Positions 26,579-35,382 of a DNA stretch of 64,000 nucleotides are shown piece after piece; within the stretch, counting starts at the first letter, position 1; each line of letters starts with the position of its first letter. This stretch comes from Erythrobacter sp. CCH5-A1 (GTDB lineage: Bacteria; Pseudomonadota; Alphaproteobacteria; Sphingomonadales; Sphingomonadaceae). The notes below the pieces were generated by a model that was not told the DNA's origin, made no database searches, and saw only the letters and a program-made list of their open reading frames with translations. The DNA lies in contig NZ_LSKQ01000203.1 in the NCBI RefSeq assembly GCF_001557115.1, positions 26,506 to 90,505 of the forward strand, read 5' to 3'. The position numbers and the translations under genes are program-made.

Positions 26579-27709
26579 TCAGGCCCACAGCTTGGCGGAA
26601 AGCTCCGGCAGGGCGGCGGCATAGCGGGCGACATCCTCCATCTTGCCGGTGCTGACCCGCGAATAGCCGTTGAGCTTGCCATAGGCACCGCGGATCAGGA
26701 TCCCCTTGCTTGCCATCGCATCGCGCAGCGCATTGGCATCGGGCACCTTCACGAAGACGAAATTGGTCTGCGAAGGCAGCGCCGTCAGCCCGGCCTTGGC
26801 GACCGCGGCGTTGATCATTTCGCGCCCTTCGAGCACGGCCGCGCGCGACTGCTCGAGGAACGGCGTGTCGTTGAGGCTGGCGATCGCCGCTGCGAGCCCG
26901 GCAAGGTTGCCGCCGAAGCTCATCTGGTGCGAACGGATCTTGGCCGCGTTCTCTTCGCTGGCGATGGCATAGCCGACGCGCAAGCCAGCCATGCCGTAGA
27001 TCTTCGAGAAAGTGCGGCACACGATCACGTCGGCTCCGGCCTTGACGAGATCGATCATGGCATTGTCTTCGGGCTTGTCGGTCAGTTCGTTATAGGCCTC
27101 GTCCACCAGCACCGTCGCCTTGGGCGAGACCTTGCCGATGAAGGCGCGCAGGTCCGCGGAAGGGATCAGCATGCCGGTGGGGTTGTTGGGGTTGCAGATG
27201 TGGACCATCGACACCGTGTCGTCGAGCGCGGCGGCCATGCCGCCAAGGTCGACGCCCATGTCGGCCATCAGCGGCACGCGGATCGCCTTGATGCCCTGGC
27301 GCTCGGCATATTGGACGGTGGTGTCCCAGAACAGCTCGGGCGCAAGGATCGCGCCCTTGCGGCCCCATGCGAGCGCGGCGGCGCTCAGCACCTCGGTCGA
27401 ACCTTCGCCGATCACCACCTGGGTCGGCTTCACGCCGAACCGCTCGGCGATCATCGCGGTCAGCTTGGCGTGGCCGCGGTCATTGTAATAGCAGCCCATC
27501 TTGGAGGTGTCGGCGATTGCGCGCAGCGCGCTCGGGGCCGGACCATAGGGGTTCTCGTTGCGGCTCAGCAGCGCCTGACCGAGCTTGGGCCCGAAATCGG
27601 GTTCCGCCGCTGCGGCCGCCGTAGCGGCGCTGAGGGTGGGGAGCGGAAGCGCGCCAAGTCCGGTGGCAACGCCTGCTCCGGCGAGGAAAGAACGGCGGTT
27701 GGTCAACAT
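26579..27709 (-). CDS. Tat-exported PLP-dependent aminotransferase (HisC-like fold type I)
   Basis: Protein of 376 residues. The N-terminus TNRRSFLAGAGVATGLGALP is a twin-arginine signal followed by a cleavable Ala-rich stretch, so the enzyme should be folded with PLP and exported. The class I/II core is intact: NENPYGP, GEGSTEVL, ICNPNNPTG, VDEAYNE (Asp203, Tyr206) and the Schiff-base Lys236 in RTFSKIYGMAGLRVGY. Sequence resembles histidinol-phosphate aminotransferases, but a periplasmic place rules out that housekeeping role. ATG at 27709 has AGAGGACC upstream. A TauE/SafE permease gene lies 33 bases upstream on the same strand, likely in one transcript. Substrate unknown. Confidence 0.88.
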   Translation of the reverse strand: MLTNRRSFLAGAGVATGLGALPLPTLSAATAAAAAEPDFGPKLGQALLSRNENPYGPAPSALRAIADTSKMGCYYNDRGHAKLTAMIAERFGVKPTQVVIGEGSTEVLSAAALAWGRKGAILAPELFWDTTVQYAERQGIKAIRVPLMADMGVDLGGMAAALDDTVSMVHICNPNNPTGMLIPSADLRAFIGKVSPKATVLVDEAYNELTDKPEDNAMIDLVKAGADVIVCRTFSKIYGMAGLRVGYAIASEENAAKIRSHQMSFGGNLAGLAAAIASLNDTPFLEQSRAAVLEGREMINAAVAKAGLTALPSQTNFVFVKVPDANALRDAMASKGILIRGAYGKLNGYSRVSTGKMEDVARYAAALPELSAKLWA

Positions 27710-27742
27710 GAGGCAGGTCCTCTCTGCATGGGTGGACAAGGT

Positions 27743-28561
27743 TCAGAAACGAGTGATCATAACGATGCCGATGATGGCAAGATATAAGCCGAAGAACGCA
27801 CGCAGGATGTTGGCGGGAAGGTAGTGGGCGGCGGCAACGCCGTGGGGCGCGAAGAACACGGAAGTCGCGATCAGTGCAGCGGCAGCGGGCAGGTTGACAT
27901 AGCCGAGCGATCCCCAGCCGACGCCGTGGGCGCCGAAACCAATGATCATGAAGCCGATGGTCGAGGGCAGCGCGATGATCGCGCCCATGCCCGCCGCGGT
28001 GCCGATGGCACGGTGAATCGGCGCGCCGCACACCGTCATCGTCACGGTCGTCACCGTGCCCCCGCCGATGCCGAGCAAGGTCGAAAAGGCGCCGAGCGAG
28101 GTCGCGATGCCGACGCGGGAAAGTCCTGTGGGTAGCCCCGCGAAAAGAGGCGCACCCTTGCGGGCGGGCAGCAGGAAATAGACCGCAAAGCCGAGCACGC
28201 CGCAGCCGAAGATCAAGGCGAGTTGGCGGCTCGAGACCATACCTGCGACCATCGTTCCCACCGCCGTTCCGAGCACAACCCACAGCGCCCAGCTGCGCAG
28301 GAAATCGAAGTCGACCGCTCCGCGCGCCGCATGGCTGCGGGTCGAGCGGATGGAGGTGAAGATGATCGACGCGAGCGACGTCCCGACCGCGACGTGGGCG
28401 ATCTCCTGCGGCACGACGCCAAGCAGCGGCAGCAGAAACATCAGCGCGGGCACGACGACGAACCCGCCGCCGATGCCGAACAGGCCGCCTGCAAAACCCG
28501 CAGCGGCACCGGCAAATAGAAGCGCCGGGACGGCGACGTACAAAGTGGAAGCGGTGGACAC
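27743..28561 (-). CDS. TauE/SafE family sulfite/sulfonate exporter-like permease
   Basis: Membrane protein of 272 residues with about eight hydrophobic segments and the two characteristic Gly-rich repeats: AAGFAGGLFGIGGGFVVVPAL near the N-terminus and GAFSTLLGIGGGTVTTVTMT in the second half. Such proteins export sulfite or organosulfonates or move small anions. The start is GTG at 28561, just before the first helix; no better codon is visible. Gene order (permease, then exported aminotransferase) suggests a periplasmic amine or sulfonate pathway such as taurine-like compounds, but this is speculation from proximity. The 286 bases upstream are strikingly AT-rich. Confidence 0.87.
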   Translation of the reverse strand: MSTASTLYVAVPALLFAGAAAGFAGGLFGIGGGFVVVPALMFLLPLLGVVPQEIAHVAVGTSLASIIFTSIRSTRSHAARGAVDFDFLRSWALWVVLGTAVGTMVAGMVSSRQLALIFGCGVLGFAVYFLLPARKGAPLFAGLPTGLSRVGIATSLGAFSTLLGIGGGTVTTVTMTVCGAPIHRAIGTAAGMGAIIALPSTIGFMIIGFGAHGVGWGSLGYVNLPAAAALIATSVFFAPHGVAAAHYLPANILRAFFGLYLAIIGIVMITRF

Positions 28562-28589
28562 GACAAGCGTGATAATCCTGCCCGCGCAT

Positions 28590-28790
28590 TAGCCAAGCAC
28601 TTTATTGCGACGCACAATCTGCATTTATCAGAAAAATTCGCATGTTTGCGGAAAAATGACATATAGTTACGATTTCTCGCAATTTTCTACGCAAAATTGT
28701 CACGAATTCGTCTCAAAAATACATCTGTTTGTAACTTTGCGAAATTTTACGTCATTTAGCCACCCTCGGCGCGCATAATTGTTGCGATTT
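28590..28790. promoter_or_regulatory. AT-rich regulatory region between TauE-like permease and TonB receptor
   Basis: About 200 bases of visibly AT-rich DNA with runs such as AAAAATTCG, AATTTTC and AAATTTTAC separate two divergent genes in otherwise GC-rich sequence. It includes the perfect palindrome ACGAATTCGT at 28702-28711 and several TTG/TTT steps suitable for sigma-70-type promoters. It must contain both promoters; I cannot assign single elements. Confidence 0.45.
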
Positions 28791-28847
28791 GAAGGCTCCG
28801 TTTTGCTACCGCTGCATTGCAGCAATAACAAAAAGGGGCCCTCTCAC

Positions 28848-31634
28848 ATGCGTCTTCGTCACCTTCTTCTTGCTTCGCTTGTCATTCCCGCAGCACCTGT
28901 TTTCGCCGAGGACAATACCCTTGGCCTCGCCGCCGAATCGGTTGATGTCGCACTGGCGGACGATGTCGCCCAAAGCGACGAACAGGGTCCGCCGATCGTC
29001 GTCACCGGCACGCGCCGCACCGACCGCACCGTGCTCGAAAGCTCCGCCCCGGTCGACGTCTTCTCGGCTGACGACTTCAAGGCCCAGCCTTCGCCGCAGC
29101 TCCAGACCATCCTGCAGACCCTCGTTCCGTCCTTCAACCAGCAGCGCAACCTGCTCGGTGACGCTTCGGCGTTCATCCGCCCGCCGACGCTGCGCGGCCT
29201 TCCCTCCGACCAGATCCTCGTGCTGCTCAACGGCAAGCGCGTCCACCGCTCGGCGCTGGTCCAGCTTCAGGGCGGCGCGCTCAACGCCGGGGCGCAGGGC
29301 GTCGACCTTTCGCAGATCTCCAGCGCCGCCATCGGCCGGGTGGAAGTGCTGCGTGACGGTGCGGCCGCGCAATATGGCTCCGACGCGATCGCGGGCGTGA
29401 TCAACATCGGCCTGCGCCGCGACACCGGCTACGAAGTGACCGCGCGCTACGGCCAGTCCTATCAGGGCGACGGTCAGGACACGCAGATCACCGGCTTCTA
29501 TGGCACCGACCTCGGCGACAATGGCGGCTTCTTCAATCTGTCGCTGGAATTCATCGACCAGAACGTCTTCGATCGCTCGGTCGAGCGCCCCGCCATCGCG
29601 CCGCTCCGGGCGCTTGGCATCACCCCCGACCAGCCCACCGGCAACCGGCTCGGCGGTCCGGAAAACCGCGCCTACCGCGCGACCGTGAACACCGAAATCC
29701 CGGCTGGCGATGCGACGTTCTATGCCTTCGCCAACTACGGCTGGCAGCGTCAGGGCAACGATTTCAACTACCGCTCGCCGCGCACCGTCACCCACTTGCC
29801 GATCCCGGGGCGCCCCGGCACCAACAGCACCGGCCGCGCGGTGCCGATCAACTACCTCACCCAAATCGGCTTCGACGCGCAAGGAAGACCCATGTGGGAT
29901 TTGAACGGCGCGACCTTCGACATCTTCAATGACAGTCGCTTCCCGCAATTGCAAAACGGCTTCATTCCCTTCTTCGAACAAACCAACGAAGACATTGGCA
30001 TCGTCGGCGGGTTCAAGGGCGACACCTCGGGTATCAACTACGACTTCTCTCTGATGTATGGTGTCAATCAGGTGCGCTATTTCATGAGCGACACCATCAA
30101 CGCCTCGCTTGGTCCGACGACGCCGACCGAATTCTACATGGGCAAGTTTGCTCAGCGCGAATTCAACTTCAACGGCGATTTCAACACTGAAGTCGAAATC
30201 GGCTTTGCAGAGCCGCTGTTCATCGCCTGGGGTGTGGAGGTGCGGCGCGAGGCCTTCGAGGTCGGTCTGGGCGACACGCCCTCGTGGCAGATCGGCCCCT
30301 ATGCCTCGCAGCGCCTTTTCCAGTGCACCCTCAATGCCGCACCCGTACCGTGTTCGACCCCTGGCGCCTCGGCCCCGGCCTTCGTACGCACGCAGGTCGC
30401 GCTGCCGGGCTCCAACGGCTTCCAGGGCTTCGGCCCGGCCTCGGTGATCGAAGGCGGCCGCAACAACTATTCGGGCTACATCGATCTTGACGCTACGCTG
30501 GTCGAAGGGCTCGATATCGGGGTCGCGGCACGCTACGACTACTTCGACGACTTCGGCGACACCTTCAACGGCAAGTTCTCGGTGCGCTACGAAATCACCG
30601 ATGCCATCGCGCTGCGCGGTACGGCCTCGACCGGTTTCCGGGCGCCGACGCCGGGCCAGCAGTTCACCCAGAACCTCACCACCGGCTTCCCCTTCGGTTC
30701 GACCACGCCGCTCGGCACACTCGTGGCGCGGCCGGACAGCGAAATCGGCCAGTTCTACCTCGCCGAATCGCTCACGCCCGAAGAGTCGGTCAGCTTCTCG
30801 GGCGGGTTGGTCATCCAGCCCGGCGGCGGGTTCGACATCACCATCGATTACTACAACATCAAGGTCACCGACCGCATCGGCCTGTCGGGGCAGATCAACC
30901 CCAACATCGTCAACGCGAACGGCCAGACCGACGCGCAATTCCTGCTCGCGCAGGGCGTGGCCGAAGCGGCGGAACTGGGCGCGGTGCGTTACTTCACCAA
31001 CGCCTTCGACACCCGCACCCAGGGCTTCGATGTGGTCATCTCGCACGAGGCCGACACCGGCATCGGGCGGTTCAACACCAACCTCGCCGTCAACTACAAC
31101 ACGACCGAGGTAACCGACCGCAAGGTCATCAACGGCACGCTGGCGAGCGGGCGGGTGCTCAGCAACTTCCAGCCGGTCGACGATGTACGGGTCGGCAATA
31201 TCGAGGAATCGGTTCCGCGCTGGCGGGCGGTGCTCTCGACCAGCTGGCGCGAGGATATCTTCGATGCCACGGCGCGGCTGAACTACTATGGCAGCTTCAC
31301 CACCTTCTTCGATCCGATCACCACCGGTATCGGGCCGACGCCGACGGCCGGGAATATCAACACCCTCGCCGAGGCGCAGGCGCTCTACCCGGTGCCCTTC
31401 TCCAAGAAGTTTGGCGCGCAGGCGGCGTTCGACATCGAAGTGGGCGTGACCTTCGCCGAAAAGTACCGCATCGCGGTGGGCGCGCAGAACCTGTTCGACA
31501 CCCTTCCCGAGCGGGAAACCCGCAACATCTTCGCCGGCACCGGCGGGGCGGCGAACGGGTCGATCTACAACGACAACTCGCCGATCGGCTGGCTCGGCGG
31601 GTTCTGGTACGCGCGCCTTACCGCGAGCTTCTGA
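28848..31634 (+). CDS. TonB-dependent outer membrane receptor
   Basis: Receptor of 928 residues: signal peptide (LLLASLVIPAAPVFA), TonB box region (PPIVVTGTRRTDR), plug domain with LRGLPSDQILVLLNGKRVHR and IGRVEVLRDGAAAQYGSDAI, and a long beta-barrel ending WYARLTASF with terminal Phe. The LNGKRxHR and DGAAAQYGSDA forms are typical of the large sphingomonad receptors for nutrients other than classic siderophores. The start is ATG at 28848 with AAGGGG about ten bases upstream; CTGCATTGCAGC lies just before the ribosome site. Transcription ends at a strong hairpin at 31647-31681. It diverges from the permease-aminotransferase pair; a common substrate is possible but unproven. Confidence 0.93.
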   Translation: MRLRHLLLASLVIPAAPVFAEDNTLGLAAESVDVALADDVAQSDEQGPPIVVTGTRRTDRTVLESSAPVDVFSADDFKAQPSPQLQTILQTLVPSFNQQRNLLGDASAFIRPPTLRGLPSDQILVLLNGKRVHRSALVQLQGGALNAGAQGVDLSQISSAAIGRVEVLRDGAAAQYGSDAIAGVINIGLRRDTGYEVTARYGQSYQGDGQDTQITGFYGTDLGDNGGFFNLSLEFIDQNVFDRSVERPAIAPLRALGITPDQPTGNRLGGPENRAYRATVNTEIPAGDATFYAFANYGWQRQGNDFNYRSPRTVTHLPIPGRPGTNSTGRAVPINYLTQIGFDAQGRPMWDLNGATFDIFNDSRFPQLQNGFIPFFEQTNEDIGIVGGFKGDTSGINYDFSLMYGVNQVRYFMSDTINASLGPTTPTEFYMGKFAQREFNFNGDFNTEVEIGFAEPLFIAWGVEVRREAFEVGLGDTPSWQIGPYASQRLFQCTLNAAPVPCSTPGASAPAFVRTQVALPGSNGFQGFGPASVIEGGRNNYSGYIDLDATLVEGLDIGVAARYDYFDDFGDTFNGKFSVRYEITDAIALRGTASTGFRAPTPGQQFTQNLTTGFPFGSTTPLGTLVARPDSEIGQFYLAESLTPEESVSFSGGLVIQPGGGFDITIDYYNIKVTDRIGLSGQINPNIVNANGQTDAQFLLAQGVAEAAELGAVRYFTNAFDTRTQGFDVVISHEADTGIGRFNTNLAVNYNTTEVTDRKVINGTLASGRVLSNFQPVDDVRVGNIEESVPRWRAVLSTSWREDIFDATARLNYYGSFTTFFDPITTGIGPTPTAGNINTLAEAQALYPVPFSKKFGAQAAFDIEVGVTFAEKYRIAVGAQNLFDTLPERETRNIFAGTGGAANGSIYNDNSPIGWLGGFWYARLTASF

Positions 31635-31646
31635 CCAGCTGGAAAC

Positions 31647-31681
31647 GCAAAAGGGGCAGGCGGTGCGCCTGCCCCTTTTGC
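31647..31681. terminator. Bidirectional intrinsic terminator
   Basis: Perfect 15-base-pair stem (31647-31661 with 31667-31681) and a five-base loop, GC-rich inside with A4/T4 tracts near the base on each side. It lies 12 bases after the TonB receptor stop and 13 before the convergent GNAT stop, so it can end both transcripts. Confidence 0.88.
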
Positions 31682-31694
31682 TTGCCTGCGCGCC

Positions 31695-32222
31695 TCAGCC
31701 CAGCAGGCTCTTGCGCATCGGGATCAGCGGTACATCGGCATAGCGCGCTTCGGGGCCGCTGGGCGTATAGCCGCAGCGCCGATAAAGCGGCTCGCCCGAA
31801 AGCGTGCTCATCAATTCGATATCGCGAAACCCTGCCGCGCGCGCGGCATCCTCGGCCGCGGATAGGATCGCCATGCCGACCCCGCGCCGCACGAAGCCGG
31901 GGTGGGTGTACATCGCCCGGATGCGCGCGGGTTCGGTCATGGGATCGAGCGGTTCGGGATCGATCAGGTCGCCCGCGCCGTCACCGCCGAAAAGCGTGCG
32001 CCGCCAGCTCCACCCGCCGCAGCCGGCGATCTCGCCTTCCAGCACGGCGCACAGATAGGTGCCATCGCGCAGCAGCTGGCTGTCGACCCCCATGAACTGC
32101 CGACTGGCCTCGATTTCCCGCGCCGAGAGGAAGCCGTGCTGCAGATCGGCAATGGCGCGCTCGACGATGGCCGCGATTGCCGGAAGATCGTCGTGGGTCG
32201 CGATGCGAACGGTCGCTTGCAT
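31695..32222 (-). CDS. GNAT family N-acetyltransferase
   Basis: Cytoplasmic acetyltransferase of 175 residues with a single GNAT domain. The acetyl-CoA pyrophosphate-binding motif is RRGVGMAILSAAEDAARAAG, preceded by the strand MYTHPGFV and followed by DIELMSTLSGEPLYRRCGY, the usual motif B. The start ATG at 32222 begins directly with the first strand (VRIATHDDLPAIAAI). It converges on the TonB receptor gene across a shared terminator and has no operon partner. The acceptor cannot be predicted; small-molecule acetylation is more likely than ribosomal-protein acetylation given the general YafP/ElaA-like form. Confidence 0.87.
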   Translation of the reverse strand: MQATVRIATHDDLPAIAAIVERAIADLQHGFLSAREIEASRQFMGVDSQLLRDGTYLCAVLEGEIAGCGGWSWRRTLFGGDGAGDLIDPEPLDPMTEPARIRAMYTHPGFVRRGVGMAILSAAEDAARAAGFRDIELMSTLSGEPLYRRCGYTPSGPEARYADVPLIPMRKSLLG

Positions 32223-32331
32223 GCCGTCAGTCTATGCGGCGGGCCATGCCAAGTCGAGGCCGGCGGCAAAGCAGGAATTTTCTGGCAGTTTCAGTCCGCC
32301 CTTCGACGGAGTAGAGCGCCGGCCTCCAAGT

Positions 32332-34674
32332 CTAGGCGTTCAGCTGGCGCTGGTAGCCTGCCCCGTCGCGCAGCAGCCCGGCCACTGCATCGGCCGCAAC
32401 CGGCCTCGAGAACAGGTATCCCTGGATGTTCTGGCACCCCTCGCGCTCCAGCACTTCGAACTGGGCCACGTCTTCCACCCCCTCCGCCAGCGTTTCCATC
32501 CCGAGCGCGGCGGCCAGTGTGGTGATCGCGCGGATCACTGCATGGCTATTGCCGCTGGTGCCCAGATCCTCGACGAAGCTCTTGTCGATCTTGACCTTGT
32601 CGAAGGGGAAGGAGCGCAGGTAGCTCAAGGAGGAATAGCCAGTCCCGAAATCGTCGAGCGCGATGCGCACGCCGAGATTGCGCAGCGAGTGCAGCGTCGC
32701 GAGCGTCTGGTCGACATCGGCGATGAAGATGCTCTCGGTGATCTCCAGCTCCAGCCGCCGGGCAGGCAACCCGCTTGCGGACAGGGCCGACAGGACGGTC
32801 GCCGCAATGCCGTTGGCGGCAAACTGCTTGGGCGAGACATTCACCGCGACCGAAACGTTGCTGGGCCATGTGCTGGCCTGATGGCAGGCTTCGCGCAGCA
32901 CCCATTCGCCGATCGGAATGATGAGACCGGTTTCCTCCGCCAGCGAGATGAACTCGACCGGGTTGACGCGCCCACGCACCGGGTGGTTCCAGCGGATCAG
33001 CGCCTCGAAACCGGTCAGGCGCTTTTCGGCGAGGCTGTAGAGCGGCTGGAAGTGCAGCTCGAACCCGCCCTCCTTGATCGCCGCGCGAAGATCGAGCTCG
33101 AGCTGGCGGCGCTGGCGGGCCGCTTCGTCGAGCCCCGGTTCGAAGAAGTGGTAGGTTGCCTTGCCCTCGTGCTTGGCGCGGTAAAGTGCAAGATCGGCAT
33201 TCTTCATCAGGGTGATGCCGTCCACCCCGTCGCCCGGGGCGACGGCGATGCCGATGCTCGCCCCGCAGGCGGCATGCTGGCCGTTCACGGTGATCGGGCG
33301 GTCGAAGCTGCGTTGCAGGCTGTCGGCGATCGTGCCGAGGTTCGCCTTCTCGTCGATGCCATCGATCAGGATCGCGAATTCGTCGCCGCCCAGCCGGCCG
33401 ATCAGCGCATCGGGCAGGTCCTCGCGCAGGTGATCGGCCACCATCCGCAGCAGGCTGTCGCCCGCCGGGTGACCGAGTGTGTCGTTGACCATCTTGAAAT
33501 CGTCGAGGTCGACATAGGCCACCAGCACCTGCTCGTTTGCGCGCCGGCGGGTCAGGGTATTGGCAAGCTGTTCGGTGAAGAGCTTGCGGTTGGGCAGTCC
33601 GGTCAGACCATCATGCAGGCCGACATGGATGATCTGCCGTTCGCGCTCCTCGATCGCGACGACCATCTGGTTGAAGCTTTCCGCCAGCCGTCCGATCTCG
33701 TCGTCTGTCTCGACCGCAAGGCTAACCTCGCGCCCCTCGCCGATCATGCGGGTCGCCTCATCGAGCTGCTGGAGCGGTTCGGTGACGGAGCGCGCGACCT
33801 TCCAGCTCATCCCCAGCGCCAGCGCAATCCCGCCGATGGCGAGCGCGACGAGCCACGCCTTGAGGCTGGCATAGGCGGCAAGCGACCGGTCCAGCTCGTG
33901 GCGCAGCACCAGGCGCGGCACGACGCCATCCTCGAGCACCGCCAGATCGGAGGTGTGGTAGAGGAAGCGCTCGCCTTCGACGTCGCGTTCGAACACGGTG
34001 CGGGACTTCGCTCCGCGCAGCCACCCGGGCTGGCGGCTCGCCTCGCCGACCTCGGCCTCGAGCGCGATCGGCGCAAGTTCCACCAACCGGTCAAGCTCGG
34101 CACGGTCAAGCGGCTGGGCGATCACCAGCCAGCCGATCAGATCGGGCGCCTCGATCGGGGCGGCGGCGGCAAGGGCAAGGCCCTGGCGCGAACGGATGAT
34201 GCCGTGCGTCTCGCCCGCATCGAGCCGGGTCCACAGGCTTTCAGGCGCAGGCACCGCCCCGGCGTCGGCGGCCAGCACCTCGCCATCGAGCGTGAGGACG
34301 AAGGCCGTATCGCTGCGTGCGCGCCCTTCGAGGCTGGCGAGCGCGCTGGCGATCGTCGGCAGATCCCCGGTCGCGACCGCCTCGTGGAAGCCGAAATCGC
34401 TGGCGAGGACACCGGCCTGATCGCCCATCTGCCCGGCGCGGGACGCGAGAATCTCGTCGAACACCCGGGCATTGGCTTCAAGATCGCGCGCCGCGCTCGC
34501 CTCACCGAAGCGCGCCAAGCCTTCCGCCGCGAGCGTGACGACCACCCCCAGCACCAGCGCGAACAGCCCGGCATAGAGCAGCGCGATGCGCGTGCGCAGC
34601 GATCGCAAGCGCACCGGGCGCAGCCGCGCCAGCGCGGCGAGCGCCGGCGCGCGCGCTGTCAGGGCGCGGCTCAT
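32332..34674 (-). CDS. Membrane-bound GGDEF-EAL cyclic-di-GMP protein with HAMP domain
   Basis: Protein of 780 residues. It has TM1 (about 29-51), a periplasmic sensor region of about 220 residues, TM2 (around 275-295), a HAMP segment (SVTEPLQQLDEATRMIGEGR), a GGDEF domain with intact GGDEF (about 427-431) and an EAL domain with EAL (near 555) plus DDFGTGYSSL. Both active-site signatures are intact, so synthesis and breakdown of cyclic di-GMP are both possible, tuned by the periplasmic sensor. The ATG at 34674 overlaps the stop of the cupredoxin-like gene (ATGA), so the sensor and an exported copper-protein candidate are co-made. The divergent DUF3034 and exported haemoglobin genes complete a conserved-looking neighbourhood. 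Confidence 0.93.
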   Translation of the reverse strand: MSRALTARAPALAALARLRPVRLRSLRTRIALLYAGLFALVLGVVVTLAAEGLARFGEASAARDLEANARVFDEILASRAGQMGDQAGVLASDFGFHEAVATGDLPTIASALASLEGRARSDTAFVLTLDGEVLAADAGAVPAPESLWTRLDAGETHGIIRSRQGLALAAAAPIEAPDLIGWLVIAQPLDRAELDRLVELAPIALEAEVGEASRQPGWLRGAKSRTVFERDVEGERFLYHTSDLAVLEDGVVPRLVLRHELDRSLAAYASLKAWLVALAIGGIALALGMSWKVARSVTEPLQQLDEATRMIGEGREVSLAVETDDEIGRLAESFNQMVVAIEERERQIIHVGLHDGLTGLPNRKLFTEQLANTLTRRRANEQVLVAYVDLDDFKMVNDTLGHPAGDSLLRMVADHLREDLPDALIGRLGGDEFAILIDGIDEKANLGTIADSLQRSFDRPITVNGQHAACGASIGIAVAPGDGVDGITLMKNADLALYRAKHEGKATYHFFEPGLDEAARQRRQLELDLRAAIKEGGFELHFQPLYSLAEKRLTGFEALIRWNHPVRGRVNPVEFISLAEETGLIIPIGEWVLREACHQASTWPSNVSVAVNVSPKQFAANGIAATVLSALSASGLPARRLELEITESIFIADVDQTLATLHSLRNLGVRIALDDFGTGYSSLSYLRSFPFDKVKIDKSFVEDLGTSGNSHAVIRAITTLAAALGMETLAEGVEDVAQFEVLEREGCQNIQGYLFSRPVAADAVAGLLRDGAGYQRQLNA

Positions 34675-35312
34675 CGCACGGCCACCTTCAGCTTGTGCGA
34701 CTGGCCCGCGCCGGTGACCTGGAGCGCCGAGCTGGTCTCGTTGCCGACCGCGCGCAGCATCGGATGCCACACGGTCACCCGCGCCCCGCCCGCGGGCACT
34801 CCGGTCAGAGTGACATAGCCGTTCTGGTCGGTCTTGCCGGCGAAGGGCGTGTCGGTGACGCGGATATAGCCGCGCATCTGGTCGTGGATGTTGCAGCCCA
34901 GTTTGACACTGCCGGTGATCGGAAATGTCTGGGTGCGGGTCTGATCGCGGCCGTAGAGTTCGATGGTGAAGCGCGCAGCCTTGGAGAAGCTGTAGATCGA
35001 ATGGCGCACCGTATCGAGATTCGGGAAGGCGACCGTGCTGCCCTTGGCGACGATCAGCGTACCGGGAACGAACTGCTGGTCCTTCTGTGCCATCCCCATC
35101 TTCCACGGGAAGCGGATCGGCCCCGCGCCGCCCTTGGCGCTATGCACTTCGACGACAGCGTCGCGCACCGGAACCCCGTCAGCGTCGACCACCTGCACGC
35201 GCAAGCTGGCAGGGGCGGCGGCTGCGGCGATGGCAGTGACCCCGCCGGTGGCCCAGATCACGGGCGCGGCGGCAAGGAACGCGGTGAGGAGACAGAGGAA
35301 GGCGGGGCGCAT
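34671..35312 (-). CDS. Exported cupredoxin-like protein (methylamine-utilisation-protein-like)
   Basis: Protein of 213 residues with an N-terminal signal sequence (hydrophobic 4-35) and a carboxypeptidase-regulatory-like first half (LRVQVVDADGVPVRDAVVEV). The second half has cupredoxin features: His104 in TVRHSIYSFS and the loop Cys140-x2-His143-x2-Met146, the type 1 copper ligand set. It resembles proteins annotated as methylamine utilisation proteins, although no mau genes are present. A blue-copper redox or copper-sensing role in the periplasm is inferred. It is coupled by ATGA to the GGDEF-EAL protein downstream and divergent from DUF3034, with 70 bases between the starts. Confidence 0.82.
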   Translation of the reverse strand: MRPAFLCLLTAFLAAAPVIWATGGVTAIAAAAAPASLRVQVVDADGVPVRDAVVEVHSAKGGAGPIRFPWKMGMAQKDQQFVPGTLIVAKGSTVAFPNLDTVRHSIYSFSKAARFTIELYGRDQTRTQTFPITGSVKLGCNIHDQMRGYIRVTDTPFAGKTDQNGYVTLTGVPAGGARVTVWHPMLRAVGNETSSALQVTGAGQSHKLKVAVR

Positions 35313-35382
35313 GACAGTTGTCTGCCAATAGGGATAATCTATTAAAAAACTGCCGCTGCATGGTTTAGGCAGGTTTTACGAA

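Noticed and set aside
28806..31046. Minus-strand open frame opposite the TonB receptor
   Set aside because: Antisense shadow; no ribosome site or recognisable fold, and the receptor is certain.
32059..34818. Plus-strand open frame opposite the GGDEF-EAL gene
   Set aside because: Shadow of the minus-strand gene, which has intact GGDEF and EAL motifs.
34671..35312. Methylamine dehydrogenase cluster
   Set aside because: Only a cupredoxin-like protein resembling a mau accessory protein is present; no mauA, mauB or related genes nearby.
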